This document shows positions 42,273 to 52,175 of a stretch of 64,000 nt of DNA, one piece after another (within the stretch, counting starts at the first letter, position 1; each line of letters starts with the position of its first letter). Position numbers and translations under genes: made by a program. The notes under the pieces were generated by a model. The model made no database searches. It saw only the letters and a program-made list of their open reading frames with translations, and was not told the DNA's origin. Source of the DNA: DLKC01 sp002478885 (GTDB lineage Bacteria > Bacteroidota > Bacteroidia > Chitinophagales > Chitinophagaceae); the NCBI GenBank assembly GCA_046329585.1, contig JAXLUI010000001.1:2666001-2730000 (forward strand). Reading direction: 5' to 3'.

Positions 42273-44675
42273 ATGGCTCGTATCATGTTTGTTTTGCTGG
42301 TTGTCATAATAATTCCATGCTCTTTGTTCGCACAACAAAAGCAAGACCTACAGATCAACGGGCTCCAGTCAACAGTAGAGATTTTACGCGACCAATGGGG
42401 CGTTAACCACATTTATGCAAACAACCAGCACGACCTTTTTTTTGCACAAGGTTATTGTGCAGCAAAAGATCGTTTGTTTCAGTTCGAGGTCTGGCGCAGG
42501 CAGGCGACGGGCACATTAGCAGAGATACTTGGCCCGGGAGAATTGAAACGTGATATCGGTGCACGCCTCTTTGCTTACCGTGGCGACATGCAAACAGAAC
42601 TTCAGCGTTATCACCCGCAGGGTGCGGCTATCATAAACGCATATGTGGATGGTGTCAATGCCTACATCAGCTACGTGCTTGCCAACCCCAACCTACTGCC
42701 CGAAGAGTTTACCTTATTAAAAATACTCCCGGGCAAGTGGACACCCGAGGTAGTTATTTCCCGCCACCAGGGATTACTTGGCAATGCAACCGAAGAACTT
42801 AATCTCGGAAGAGCAGTAGCAAAAGTTGGCACCGAGAAAGTAAAGCAGCTAATGTGGTTTCACCCCAAAGAGCCCGATCTTACACTCGATAGCAGCCTGC
42901 AGGGAGATGTGCTGTTCAAAGACATTCTTGGTCTTTACAATGCCTCTCACGCCGAGGTTTTTTTTCATAAAGATGATATTAATAAAACTGCTCTCGACCC
43001 TGACGCTGTGTTAAGCAATATCAACCAGCAATTGTACGTATCCGACAAACAGGAAGAGGCATATCAGGGCAGCAACAACTGGATCGTTAGCGAGCAAAAA
43101 TCTGCCAGTGGCCATACAATGCTGGCAAATGATCCACATAGAAAAATTGCCGTTCCATCATTGCGTTATATCGTTCACCTTGTTGCACCAGGCTGGAATG
43201 TTATTGGCGGTGGTGAGCCAGAAATTCCGGGTGTTTCGATCGGCCATAACGAATATGGCGCATGGGGCCTGACCATTTTTGAAACAGATGGGGAGGATAT
43301 CTTTACATACGATCTAGATTCCACAGATCTTACCCGTTACCGGTACAAAGGTGAATGGGTGAAGATGAAAGAAATAAAAGAAACAATCCCTGTAAAACAG
43401 TCTGCTACTGTAACCGTTAGTTTATACTATACCGTACAAGGACCAGTTACCTTTATCGACTCAGTGAATCATAAGGCGTATGCCCTGCGCTGTGCATGGC
43501 TCGAAGCCGGCGGCGCACCTTATTTGGCTTCACTGCGTATCGACCAGGCCAGGAATTGGGAGGATTTCCGCAACGCCTGCAGCTATAGTCATATTCCCGG
43601 GGAGAATATGATATGGGCCGATAAAAAAGGAGATATCGGGTGGCAGGCCGTTGGCATTACACCTATCCGCAATAATTTCAGTGGCCTTTTACCTGTGCCA
43701 GGCGATGGCCGCTATGAATGGCAGGGCTACTTGCCGATTGAAGATCGCCCACATGCATACAACCCCGCCAAAGGATTTTTCGCTACAGCCAACCAAAATG
43801 TAACTCCTGATAATTACAATCATTGGAATGCCATTGGTTACACATGGGCTGACGATTTTCGTGGCAATCGTATTAACGAAGTACTTGCCGCCAAACAAAA
43901 AATTACGATCGCAGATATGAAAGCGCTGCAGACAGATTATTATTCGCTGCCGGCAAGATCACTCGTACCCTTGCTACAAAACATTTCTTTCAGCGATTCG
44001 CTTACAACTACAGCATTACAACTGTTATTAAACTGGAACATGATACTCGATAAAAACAGCAAAGCCGCATCTGTTTATGTAATGTGGGAAAGGCAACTCA
44101 TGCAAAACGCCGACTCGCTGCTGGTGCCTAAAGTGGTGCAGCCCTATATAAGAATACAACTTACCAAACTAATACAATGGCTACAGCAACCCCAGCAGGT
44201 TTTTGAAACAAATGCCGCCGCTCAGTGTAATATTTTTATAAAGCAAAGTTTTGAACAGGCTGTTTCGGCACTTGTAAAAAAGCTCGGTAGCGATACAGCA
44301 AAATGGCAGTATGGCCAAACTGTTTTTAAGCATGTGCAACTCAGCCACCCGCTACAAAATATTGCTGACACCATTCTTCAAAAAAAGTTAACTGTTGGCC
44401 CTTTTCCAAGAGGAGGCAATGGATTCACTCCGGGTTCAACAGGCGACGCTGATAACCAGGCTAGCGGCGCCAGCTTTCGCTTTGTAACCGACACCGGAAA
44501 CTGGGACGATGCACTCATGATTAATACTCCCGGGCAATCGGGTGATCCTTCGAGCCCCTTTTACCGGAATTTATTCCCGCTCTGGGCCAGCGATCAATAT
44601 TTTCCAGCGTTTTATTCACGAAAAAAAATCGAGCAAGTAACGACTAGCCAGCTAAAGCTTTCGCCGCTTAAGTAA
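42273..44675 (+). CDS. penicillin acylase family Ntn-hydrolase
   Basis: An 800-residue precursor exported by a signal peptide (MARIMFVLLVVIIIPCSLFAQ). The alpha chain (about residues 25-266) has the family start EILRDQWGVNHIYANNQHDLFFAQGYCAAKDRLFQ. Autocleavage is expected between G266 and S267 in QGSNNW; S267 then is the nucleophile at the N-terminus of the beta chain. The beta chain has ANDPHR, GVSIGHNEYGAWGLT and NQNVTPDNY, and ends with the segment GQSGDPSSPFYRNLFPLWA. Such enzymes hydrolyse amide bonds of beta-lactams, acyl-homoserine lactones or other N-acyl compounds; the substrate here is unknown. It is a single gene. Confidence 0.92.
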   Translation: MARIMFVLLVVIIIPCSLFAQQKQDLQINGLQSTVEILRDQWGVNHIYANNQHDLFFAQGYCAAKDRLFQFEVWRRQATGTLAEILGPGELKRDIGARLFAYRGDMQTELQRYHPQGAAIINAYVDGVNAYISYVLANPNLLPEEFTLLKILPGKWTPEVVISRHQGLLGNATEELNLGRAVAKVGTEKVKQLMWFHPKEPDLTLDSSLQGDVLFKDILGLYNASHAEVFFHKDDINKTALDPDAVLSNINQQLYVSDKQEEAYQGSNNWIVSEQKSASGHTMLANDPHRKIAVPSLRYIVHLVAPGWNVIGGGEPEIPGVSIGHNEYGAWGLTIFETDGEDIFTYDLDSTDLTRYRYKGEWVKMKEIKETIPVKQSATVTVSLYYTVQGPVTFIDSVNHKAYALRCAWLEAGGAPYLASLRIDQARNWEDFRNACSYSHIPGENMIWADKKGDIGWQAVGITPIRNNFSGLLPVPGDGRYEWQGYLPIEDRPHAYNPAKGFFATANQNVTPDNYNHWNAIGYTWADDFRGNRINEVLAAKQKITIADMKALQTDYYSLPARSLVPLLQNISFSDSLTTTALQLLLNWNMILDKNSKAASVYVMWERQLMQNADSLLVPKVVQPYIRIQLTKLIQWLQQPQQVFETNAAAQCNIFIKQSFEQAVSALVKKLGSDTAKWQYGQTVFKHVQLSHPLQNIADTILQKKLTVGPFPRGGNGFTPGSTGDADNQASGASFRFVTDTGNWDDALMINTPGQSGDPSSPFYRNLFPLWASDQYFPAFYSRKKIEQVTTSQLKLSPLK

Positions 44676-44699
44676 CAAATTTTTGAACAGCACAGCAGT

Positions 44700-44737
44700 A
44701 ATACTATTGAACTTTACTTGCGTCGCACTCTTGTACG
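44700..44737 (+). repeat. dispersed intergenic repeat, single arm (forward)
   Basis: Core TTGCGTCGCACTCTTG at 44718-44733, preceded by GAACTTTAC, as in the arm at 48460. The outer box is degraded (CAGCACAGCAG near 44689). It lies shortly after the acylase stop. Confidence 0.78.
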
Positions 44738-44822
44738 TGCGGCACCTCCTTCAACAAAATGCGATCTACATAAAACTCCATGCGTTTTTTTCCAAATTTT
44801 TATTTTTACATAAAACATTATT

Positions 44823-45602
44823 ATGAAATATACAATAACGAATGCTACATTCCTGTTAGCAATATTTTCTTGCATCGTTTGTGTAACAGCAACTGCCCAA
44901 TCGTCACGATTCAGTTATAACAAATATGGCAACGCCACAGGCGATACACTCAGCTATCGCATGCTTTTTCCCGACTATGATACTTTCCGCAAATATCCCT
45001 TGGTAATTTTTTTGCACGGCTCCGGTGAACGCGGCAGCGACAACGAAGCACAGTTAAAATGGGGCGTGATGAATTTTGCAACAGACCAGATGATGGTAGG
45101 GCATTCGGCAATTGTTATTGCACCACAATGCCCTGAAAAAATGAGCTGGTCGAATTTTGGCCGGGATGAAGATCCTGCGCAAACAAAATTATTACCAACC
45201 CCGTCGAAGCCTATGGAGTTGCTGATCGGTTTGATTATGGAAATGAAGAAAAACCGGTTTGTTGATACCAATCGCATTTACATTACCGGTCTTTCCATGG
45301 GCGGCTTTGGCACCTACGATGCCATTGAGCGTTATCCCAATTTGTTTGCAGCTGCGATGCCTGTTTGCGGTGGCGGCGATGTTTCAAAAGCAGCAAGCAT
45401 TGCACACATTCCTATCTGGAATTTTCTTGGTTCAGACGATGGGTCGGTTGATCCACGCTACTCGCTGAATATGTACAATGCATTAATGAAAGCCGGCGCA
45501 CGCCCTGGTTACACGCAATACCCGGAGACAGGACATTTTTCGTGGCTGGCAGCATATAGCGATCCCCAGGTATATGAGTGGTTATTCAGGCAGCACAAGT
45601 AA
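44823..45602 (+). CDS. secreted alpha/beta hydrolase (prolyl-oligopeptidase/esterase type)
   Basis: A 259-residue exported hydrolase (signal peptide ending VTATAQ). The oxyanion loop FLHGSGERG is at residues 63-71, the nucleophile elbow GLSMGG has S158, an acid is likely in FLGSDDGSVDP, and the catalytic histidine is in ETGHFSW. This arrangement matches the dienelactone-hydrolase or phospholipase/carboxylesterase group, including polysaccharide esterases. The acylase gene upstream and the dehydrogenase gene downstream lie on the same strand but with gaps of over 100 bases. The substrate is not known. Confidence 0.88.
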   Translation: MKYTITNATFLLAIFSCIVCVTATAQSSRFSYNKYGNATGDTLSYRMLFPDYDTFRKYPLVIFLHGSGERGSDNEAQLKWGVMNFATDQMMVGHSAIVIAPQCPEKMSWSNFGRDEDPAQTKLLPTPSKPMELLIGLIMEMKKNRFVDTNRIYITGLSMGGFGTYDAIERYPNLFAAAMPVCGGGDVSKAASIAHIPIWNFLGSDDGSVDPRYSLNMYNALMKAGARPGYTQYPETGHFSWLAAYSDPQVYEWLFRQHK

Positions 45603-45710
45603 AATAATCAATATGTAATACGTGTAAACAAAATTGTGGCCGCATAAACGCTGGAGCAAACTAAGATCAATTGAAATTTTAACTGTTTAACTTTTTTAAG
45701 ACAAATAATT

Positions 45711-46559
45711 ATGAAAGCATTTTTAGGAATGGGTCTGCTCGGCTCAGGCTTTGTAAGGGCCATGTTGCAAAAAGGCGAACCGGTACAGGTTTGGAACCGT
45801 ACTTCTGCAAGGGCAAAACTATTGGAAGTATACGGTGCAAAAGCATTTGATGATGCTGCAGAAGCAGTAAGGGCGGCGGATTTTATTCATCTTACGCTTA
45901 AGGATGATGCCTCAGTCGATGACGTTTTGGAAGCTGCTTCCGCAGGGTTTAAGCATAACGTTATTATTATTGATCATACGACCACTTCTGCCAAAGGTGC
46001 AATTCAAAGAACGTCGTACTGGAAAAGTAAAGGTGTTATTTATTTACATGCACCGGTTTTTATGGGGCCCCAGAATGCTTTGGAGAGTACTGGTTTTATG
46101 CTTGTTTCAGGTGATCAATCAGTCATTTGCACTGTAGAATCAGCACTATCGAAAATGACAGGCAAACTGCTCAACTTCGGAGCGGAAGAAGGGAAAGCCG
46201 CCGCCTTAAAACTATCGGGAAATTTGTTTTTACAATGCCTCACTGCAGGGCTTTCAGATGCGCTTGCGCTTGGCAAAGTTCAAGGTGTTAAAGCCGAAGA
46301 ACTGCTTTTACTGCTAAACAACTGGAATCCCGGTGCAATTGCTCCGGCAAGGTTGAAAAAGATCACGGAAGGAAAATTTAATGAGCCGTCCTGGGAATTG
46401 AATATGGCGCGCAAAGATGCAGGGCTTATGCTGGGTGCAGCAAAAGATGCTGGTGTTAATTTGGCCCTGATTCCTGCTATTGCTGCGGTGATGGATGAAT
46501 GGATCAGCCGCGGCCACGGTACTGATGACTGGACCGTTATTGCCAAAAATAGTCTTTGA
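45711..46559 (+). CDS. NAD(P)-dependent beta-hydroxyacid dehydrogenase family
   Basis: A 282-residue member of the 3-hydroxyisobutyrate / 6-phosphogluconate dehydrogenase family. The Rossmann motif GMGLLGSG is at residues 6-13, with WNRT at 28-31, the usual sign of NADP preference. IDHTTTSA and APVFMGPQ replace the standard substrate-binding DMSTISP and APVSGG, and K167 in ALKLSGN is the catalytic lysine. The C-terminal all-helical domain follows. Substrate is a small beta-hydroxyacid or, in imine-reductase-like relatives, an imine. The gene is alone in its unit and is followed by a reverse repeat arm. Confidence 0.88.
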   Translation: MKAFLGMGLLGSGFVRAMLQKGEPVQVWNRTSARAKLLEVYGAKAFDDAAEAVRAADFIHLTLKDDASVDDVLEAASAGFKHNVIIIDHTTTSAKGAIQRTSYWKSKGVIYLHAPVFMGPQNALESTGFMLVSGDQSVICTVESALSKMTGKLLNFGAEEGKAAALKLSGNLFLQCLTAGLSDALALGKVQGVKAEELLLLLNNWNPGAIAPARLKKITEGKFNEPSWELNMARKDAGLMLGAAKDAGVNLALIPAIAAVMDEWISRGHGTDDWTVIAKNSL

Positions 46560-46608
46560 GTTTAAAAGATTTTTAGCCGATAATTTTATCTGCTGAATTA
46601 CGAACTGA

Positions 46609-46668
46609 AAGCACAAGAGTGCGACGCAAGAACCGATGCTACCTGCACAAAAGCCAGGTGCATAAAAG
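46609..46668 (-). repeat. dispersed intergenic repeat, single arm (reverse)
   Basis: Core CAAGAGTGCGACGCAA at 46614-46629 (final C changed to G), box AAAAGCCAGGTGCATAAAA at about 46649-46667. It lies between the convergent stops at 46559 and 46674. Confidence 0.83.
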
Positions 46669-46673
46669 GCTTT

Positions 46674-48365
46674 CTAGAAAAAAAACTCAAACGCTCCCTT
46701 TATTTCCTGCGAACACTTTTGTGCCTCAATGGCGCGTAATTCAATACGACGAATTTTACCGCTGATGGTTTTCGGCAACTCTTTTACAAACTCGATGATG
46801 CGTGGCGTTTTATAGGAAGCCAGGTTTTTTTTGGCAAACGCGAAAATTTCTTCGGCGATGGCAGCGCCGGGCTCATATGCGTTGCTTAAAACAATGAAAG
46901 CCTTTACAACGAAGCCGCGGACCTCGTGCGGACTTGCTACAACAGCCGACTCTACTACAGACTCATGTTCCAATAAAATACTTTCCACTTCAAAAGGGCC
47001 AACGCGGTAATCGGAAGTTTTAATAACGTCATCATCCCGGCCGACAAACCAGATGTAGCCATCAGCATCTTTGTATGCCTTGTCGCCGGTATAATAGAGG
47101 TCGTGCTTAAACACATCATTCTTTTTTGCACGGTCGCCAAAGTATTCGGTAAAAATGCCATTGGGTTTTGTGCCGGCCGTTCTCACAGTAATATTTCCTT
47201 CTTCATCGACCGGCATTTCATCACCATTATCATCAGCAATAACAATGTCGTAAAGAAAAGTAGGCTTTCCCATAGAACCTGGCTTTATTTTATGGCCCGG
47301 AAGATTGGCAACCAGCAATGTACTTTCTGTTTGTCCATACCCATCGCGAATGGTTAGGCCTGTTCCTTTCCTCCATGCTTCAATGATCTCGGGATTCAAA
47401 GGTTCTCCGGCTGCCACGCACTCACGAAGATTGAATTTATACGATTTAAGATCTTCAAGTATAAGCATACGTAAGGCTGTTGGCGGCGAGCAAAATGTGG
47501 TGACTTTATGTTGCTGAATCAAAGCCAGTTGTTCCGCAGCATTAAAACGCCCTTTCTGATAAAACGCGAATACTGTTGCCCCAACACTCCATGGCGCAAA
47601 AAAACTGCTCCACGCAAATTTTGCCCAACCCGGCTGCGATATGTTATAATGCACGTCGCCCTTTCGTAAACCAATCCATGATGCTGTTGTTAAATGTCCG
47701 AGCGGATAGCTCAGGTGTGTATGTGTAACAATTTTCGGCATTCCGGTAGTACCCGAAGTGAAGAATAAAAATAAGGGGTCGCCAGCATTGGTATCGGCGG
47801 CTTCGGCCTCATCGCTTTCCAAAACAATTTCATCAAAGGAAGTCCAACCTTGAGCCGACCCGTTAACAATAATCTTAGTTGTTACCGATTTTCCTACGAG
47901 CACTTCAGCTTCGTCGATTTTTGCTGCGTTGTCGGCATCTGCAATTACGGCGTCGGGCATTAATTTGCCAAAGCGATAAACAATATCATGCACACTTAAA
48001 ATAGTCGCTGCTGGTATTAACCGAAAGCCGCCCTTAACGGAAGTCATTACCGTAAGCCAGTTTTCTGGCAGCAATGGTATTTGTGAATATAAAACATGGT
48101 TTTGCCGTAATCCTTTTCGGCGCAGCAAATTCAGGAAGCGGTTGCATAAAAGGCTAACCTCGCGAAATGAAAACTGCTTTGTTTGCTCAGCATCTGTCCA
48201 CAAGAGCGCAGTCGCATCCGGGTCATCCTTCGCATTTATGTGTTCAAATATTTCCTTGGCCCAATTGAATTTTTTCGGCCTTTTAATTTCCGTTTCATAA
48301 AGCGATTGAAAATCACCTTTGGCAATGAGATCGCGGCATTCCCTAAACAGTTGCTCCATACTCAT
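46674..48365 (-). CDS. acyl-CoA synthetase (AMP-forming)
   Basis: A 563-residue adenylate-forming ligase that activates a carboxylic acid as acyl-AMP and then acyl-CoA. The P-loop TSGTTGMPK starts at T203; later motifs are DGYGQTES (A5), YYTGD (A7), GRDDDVIKTSDYRVGPFEVES (A8) and PKTISGKIRR (A10) with its catalytic lysine. The QPGWAKFAWSSFFAPW segment resembles acetyl-CoA and medium-chain acyl-CoA synthetases. The substrate is likely a short or medium fatty acid or an aromatic acid. It is a lone minus-strand gene with repeat arms at both ends. Confidence 0.93.
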   Translation of the reverse strand: MSMEQLFRECRDLIAKGDFQSLYETEIKRPKKFNWAKEIFEHINAKDDPDATALLWTDAEQTKQFSFREVSLLCNRFLNLLRRKGLRQNHVLYSQIPLLPENWLTVMTSVKGGFRLIPAATILSVHDIVYRFGKLMPDAVIADADNAAKIDEAEVLVGKSVTTKIIVNGSAQGWTSFDEIVLESDEAEAADTNAGDPLFLFFTSGTTGMPKIVTHTHLSYPLGHLTTASWIGLRKGDVHYNISQPGWAKFAWSSFFAPWSVGATVFAFYQKGRFNAAEQLALIQQHKVTTFCSPPTALRMLILEDLKSYKFNLRECVAAGEPLNPEIIEAWRKGTGLTIRDGYGQTESTLLVANLPGHKIKPGSMGKPTFLYDIVIADDNGDEMPVDEEGNITVRTAGTKPNGIFTEYFGDRAKKNDVFKHDLYYTGDKAYKDADGYIWFVGRDDDVIKTSDYRVGPFEVESILLEHESVVESAVVASPHEVRGFVVKAFIVLSNAYEPGAAIAEEIFAFAKKNLASYKTPRIIEFVKELPKTISGKIRRIELRAIEAQKCSQEIKGAFEFFF

Positions 48366-48459
48366 ACAACAAGCTTTTATTATTTATAAAAATACGAAGA
48401 ACAGTAAATGAAAATATTTAAACGCTGCTTGTTACCATTTCGAATTTTTATTGTTTTTG

Positions 48460-48630
48460 AGCCCGGCAACAGAACATGTATTTAACTTTACTTGCGTCGC
48501 ACTCTTCAGCGCCAATTTTTCTATTGAGCAATAGAACAACTGAAGGCATCGGTCACTTGCTGCACAGAATGTTGCGGTACAAGAGTGCGACGCAACCAGG
48601 CTTAATGCTTTTACAAAAGCCTGTCACCAA
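48460..48630. repeat. dispersed intergenic repeat, paired inverted element
   Basis: Left box GAGCCCGGCAAC at 48459, left core TTGCGTCGCACTCTT at 48492-48506, right core CAAGAGTGCGACGCAAC at 48580-48596, right box AAAAGCCTGTCACCAAAAAA ending near 48634. Both arms are of the TCGC subfamily. It ends a few bases before the ATG of the GH95-like gene. Confidence 0.88.
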
Positions 48631-48640
48631 AAAAATTATA

Positions 48641-50887
48641 ATGAAAAAACTTTTTGTTCTGCTGCTCTTTCCCTGCATTGTGTTTTCGCAACCGGGACCA
48701 TCGCATAACCTCACCGGCGACACACTCGCCAAACGATGGGACGAAGCAATGCCAATAGGCAATGGCATGCTCGGCGCCTTGATCTGGCAAAAAGAAAACA
48801 AATTGCGTTTAAGTCTTGACTGCGCAGATATTTGGGATGAGCGTGATGCAATAGATCTTTCCAAATTCAATTACCGTTTTGTTCAGCAGCATGTAGCTAC
48901 CAATGACTACGATACCGTTCACCAGCTTGGCGACTGGCCTTATGACAATATTGCCTATCCCACAAAACTGCCTGCCGGTGCATTGCAATTTGACTTAAAC
49001 AAGCTCGGCAAAGTGCAGCATGTTTCACTGGACATAGCAACAGCTTTATGTAAAGTGGATTTCGAAGACGGAAAACGCATGAACATTTACATACATGCAA
49101 CAGATAATGTCGGCTATTTTGGCTTTGAACATTTTTCTATGGAGGCATTTAATCCAGAACTAATCATTCCAAATTATAATAGTGCTAATACAAAAGCCGA
49201 TAACGGCAGTCATTCAGGCGAAGGCCTAGGGGTGCTTGGTTACTCAACAGGCACGGTAACGAAAACAATCAACAGTATCAGGTATCATCAACCAACATAC
49301 AAAGGCCATTACTACGAAATATTTGTTCAGTGGAAAGCTTTCCCCAACAACAACATCATTGGCGAATGGACCATTACCACTGATAAAATCGCAAAGCTTC
49401 CCGCATTAAACACAACAGCTAAAGAGCCAACCAACTGGCCATCGCATGTGCAATGGTGGAAAAATTTCTGGTCGCAGTCATCGGTCTCCATACCAGATGA
49501 GCAACTGATGAAGCAGTACTATCTTGAAATGTATAAGCTGGGTTGCGTTTCCCGCCAAGGCGCTCCAGCCATCACTTTGCAGGCCATATGGACTGCAGAC
49601 AATGGCAGCCTTCCACCGTGGAAAGGAGATTTTCACCACGACCTTAATACACAGTTAAGTTATTGGCCATGTTATACGGGAAATCATTTGCAGGAAGCCG
49701 TTTCTTATACTGATTGGCTTTGGGCTACGAGCGCAGAAAACAAAAAATATACAAAACAATTTTTCGGTGTTAACGGGCTTGCCGTGCCCGGCGTTACTAC
49801 AATAAGCGGGAACGCAATGGGTGGATGGATACAATATTCTTTGTCTCCATCTGTTTCTTCATGGTTGGCGCAACATTTCTACTGGCAGTGGAAATATTCC
49901 ATGGATAAAAGTTTTCTCGCAGCAAAGGCTTATCCTTACCTGCACGTTGTGGCAAGCTTTATTGAAAAAATCACTTACCTGGAAAATGGTAAAAGAATTA
50001 TCGCGTTAAGTTCAAGCCCGGAGTATCATGATAACAACATCAATGCCTGGTTCACACAATATACCAACTACGATCTTTCTCTGTATAAGTTTGCTTTGTC
50101 GGCTGCAGCAGAAGCAGCAGCTGCGATGAGCAAACCGGAAGAAGCCAAACATTGGAATAGCATTTTAGGCCAGCTTCCCGCATTTGATATCAACGAAACA
50201 GGATTAACTATAGCGCCTGGGCAAAACCTTGATGAATCGCATCGCCACCACGCGCAACTAATGCCCATTTACCCATTGTGCGAACTGGATGCAAACAATC
50301 AGGCAGACAAAAAAATTATCGATCTTTCCCTTGCATGGCTTAATCAAATGGGCACGAGAGAGTGGTGCGGCTATTCCTTCTCCTGGCTTGCCTGCATTTA
50401 TGCAAGAGCAAAACAGGCTGACAGCGCGGTGAAACAACTGAAAATATTTGCAACCAATTTTTGTTCGGTTAACAGCTTTCATTTAAACGGCGATCAGCAC
50501 GGCGGCGAGTATTCCAATTTTACTTACAGGCCATTCACACTTGAAGGCAATTTTGCGTTTGCACAGGGTGTGCACGAAATGCTGCTGCAAAGCAAAAGCA
50601 ATTATATTGAAGTGTTTCCCGCGGTGCCGCGAAGCTGGAAAAATGTTTCTTTTACAAACCTGCGCAGTGAAGGAGCTTTCCTAGTTAGCGCGAAAAAAGA
50701 AAACGGCGTACCAACAGAAGTAAAAGTATTCGCAGAACAGGGTGGGTTACTGCACATAAAGCTGCCTTTCAAAACCATGATCGTTGAGAAAGCAAATCCG
50801 GAAATGATTAAGAGGGGGGGTGATGGAATGATTTCCGTGCAAATGAAAAGGAGCCAGGTGATCTTTTTCAAAAATGGTTATGAATAA
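48641..50887 (+). CDS. GH95-like glycoside hydrolase (alpha-L-fucosidase type)
   Basis: A 748-residue secreted enzyme (signal peptide MKKLFVLLLFPCIVFSQ). The N-terminal beta domain begins with KRWDEAMPIGNGMLGALIW, the GH95 signature. The (alpha/alpha)6 barrel includes WTADNGSLPPWKGDFHHDLNTQLSYWP, where the NTQ segment carries catalytic-site residues, and SSSPEYHDNN and HRHHAQLMPIYP. GH95 enzymes release alpha-1,2-linked L-fucose or L-galactose by inversion. The ATG at 48641 is chosen; the longer upstream frame runs through a repeat element. A GH29 fucosidase gene lies 4 kb away on the other strand, so the locus may serve fucosylated glycans. Confidence 0.82.
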   Translation: MKKLFVLLLFPCIVFSQPGPSHNLTGDTLAKRWDEAMPIGNGMLGALIWQKENKLRLSLDCADIWDERDAIDLSKFNYRFVQQHVATNDYDTVHQLGDWPYDNIAYPTKLPAGALQFDLNKLGKVQHVSLDIATALCKVDFEDGKRMNIYIHATDNVGYFGFEHFSMEAFNPELIIPNYNSANTKADNGSHSGEGLGVLGYSTGTVTKTINSIRYHQPTYKGHYYEIFVQWKAFPNNNIIGEWTITTDKIAKLPALNTTAKEPTNWPSHVQWWKNFWSQSSVSIPDEQLMKQYYLEMYKLGCVSRQGAPAITLQAIWTADNGSLPPWKGDFHHDLNTQLSYWPCYTGNHLQEAVSYTDWLWATSAENKKYTKQFFGVNGLAVPGVTTISGNAMGGWIQYSLSPSVSSWLAQHFYWQWKYSMDKSFLAAKAYPYLHVVASFIEKITYLENGKRIIALSSSPEYHDNNINAWFTQYTNYDLSLYKFALSAAAEAAAAMSKPEEAKHWNSILGQLPAFDINETGLTIAPGQNLDESHRHHAQLMPIYPLCELDANNQADKKIIDLSLAWLNQMGTREWCGYSFSWLACIYARAKQADSAVKQLKIFATNFCSVNSFHLNGDQHGGEYSNFTYRPFTLEGNFAFAQGVHEMLLQSKSNYIEVFPAVPRSWKNVSFTNLRSEGAFLVSAKKENGVPTEVKVFAEQGGLLHIKLPFKTMIVEKANPEMIKRGGDGMISVQMKRSQVIFFKNGYE

Positions 50888-50892
50888 CTTTG

Positions 50893-50945
50893 TTACCGGC
50901 AGCGGGATATATGGCATCGCCGGTTGTGTCACTCCCTTCAACATT
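50893..50945 (+). repeat. dispersed intergenic repeat, single arm (forward)
   Basis: Box GTTACCGGCAGCGG at 50892, spacer GGCATCGCC, core GTTGTGTCACTCCCTT at 50923-50938 (TGTCAC subfamily). It begins immediately after the GH95-like stop codon. Confidence 0.85.
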
Positions 50946-51020
50946 CTGAAGTTCCATCGGCGACGGGCATTTGCCAATGCTCGTTTATTGATTTAAATTT
51001 ATGCGACCAAACTGGAATTC

Positions 51021-52082
51021 ATGAGATCATTTATCAGCCCTTTGATCATACTTCTGCTTTTATTTTACGTGCCTGCAAAGGCGCAGAGTTTTACAAAAAT
51101 CAGCACCGCAGTATTATTACAAAAGGCCGCTACCGATGGCACAACATTTTTAAACAGCTCCCCGCAAAAGCAATTATATTATGCATTGCCGCTTATTGAT
51201 AGCACTGCAGCGGTAAAACTTGCACTGCAAAGTGCCGAGGGCAAAATTGATTTTGTTTCTATCGACAACTACCCCGATTATGTTTTTGCTATAGGACTGC
51301 AATGCAGGAACTATGCGTTGAAAAATATTCTGCTGCATGAGATAGACAAATACGATAGCAAATGCACCGAAAATATTCTGCGTAGCCAAATGACAATTGC
51401 CGACTACAGGGTTAGTCAAATGAATTATAGTTATGAATACGACCAAACATTGCGTGCCGCTATCTACAGGCAGGTTGATAAAAACGATACAGCACTATTC
51501 AACAAAGCTATTGAAGAATATAAATATTGGGGACTTCTGAACCGTGGTTATAACGATACCATTCTTAACCCTAGCGGACAACCATTTTCCATCAAAAAAA
51601 AGGAATTTGATCCTTGCCTTCTCGCTTCTGAAATTAATGCTGGCTTCTGGCGAACTTGTATTTACTGGATGACCGGAAATGACACTTATAATTTTGATAA
51701 CGACAAACTGAATGAAAATTATAAAAGAACAGGGAGGCAGCCGGGCAACATTAAAAATCCTGCGGACCTAAAAGATTTTGTCAGGCCGGGCAAGAGAAAG
51801 AGCATTACCCTAAACGCCTCATATAACGATCTTGCATCAATCGATTTTGACAGCGAGCCAGAATTAAAGGCAAAGCTGGACGAATGCAGAACAAAAAAAC
51901 TTTGGGAAATAATCATTTATACCAACGGTAGCAAAGGCTTGCTTTATATGAATTACATCGACCAGGTGAAGGTGCAGTTCAATGAACAACCTGTTGCCAT
52001 CACTAATGTTTACCTGCTCGAACTTAAAGCTGATAAAACGATCAACATTTCTACAATTAACTACCGTGACCGATACTATTAA
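51021..52082 (+). CDS. hypothetical secreted protein
   Basis: A 353-residue protein with a clear signal peptide (MRSFISPLIILLLLFYVPAKAQ). The mature part is mixed alpha/beta with several tyrosine-rich stretches, a likely helical region at 95-190, and a C-terminal beta-rich part. No catalytic motif or family is recognised. It lies between a forward repeat arm (50893) and a reverse arm (52118) as a single-gene unit. Its location suggests, but does not show, a role with the neighbouring exported proteins. Confidence 0.6.
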   Translation: MRSFISPLIILLLLFYVPAKAQSFTKISTAVLLQKAATDGTTFLNSSPQKQLYYALPLIDSTAAVKLALQSAEGKIDFVSIDNYPDYVFAIGLQCRNYALKNILLHEIDKYDSKCTENILRSQMTIADYRVSQMNYSYEYDQTLRAAIYRQVDKNDTALFNKAIEEYKYWGLLNRGYNDTILNPSGQPFSIKKKEFDPCLLASEINAGFWRTCIYWMTGNDTYNFDNDKLNENYKRTGRQPGNIKNPADLKDFVRPGKRKSITLNASYNDLASIDFDSEPELKAKLDECRTKKLWEIIIYTNGSKGLLYMNYIDQVKVQFNEQPVAITNVYLLELKADKTINISTINYRDRYY

Positions 52083-52117
52083 GAACAGTATGTTTCCAAA
52101 GACGAGTAAAGTGCAAG

Positions 52118-52175
52118 GCGCACAAGTGAGTGACACAACGATGCTGATTGATGCACCAAAGCCGGTGACAAAAAG
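52118..52175 (-). repeat. dispersed intergenic repeat, single arm (reverse)
   Basis: Core CAAGTGAGTGACACAAC at 52123-52139 (TGTCAC subfamily), then CGATGCTGATT as in the arm at 3216, and box AAAGCCGGTGACAAAAA at about 52159-52175. It ends at the stop of the lipoprotein gene. Confidence 0.87.

Noticed and set aside
48476..48640. Longer N-terminus for the GH95-like protein
   Set aside because: The extension is translated repeat-element DNA and would bury the signal peptide that starts at 48641.
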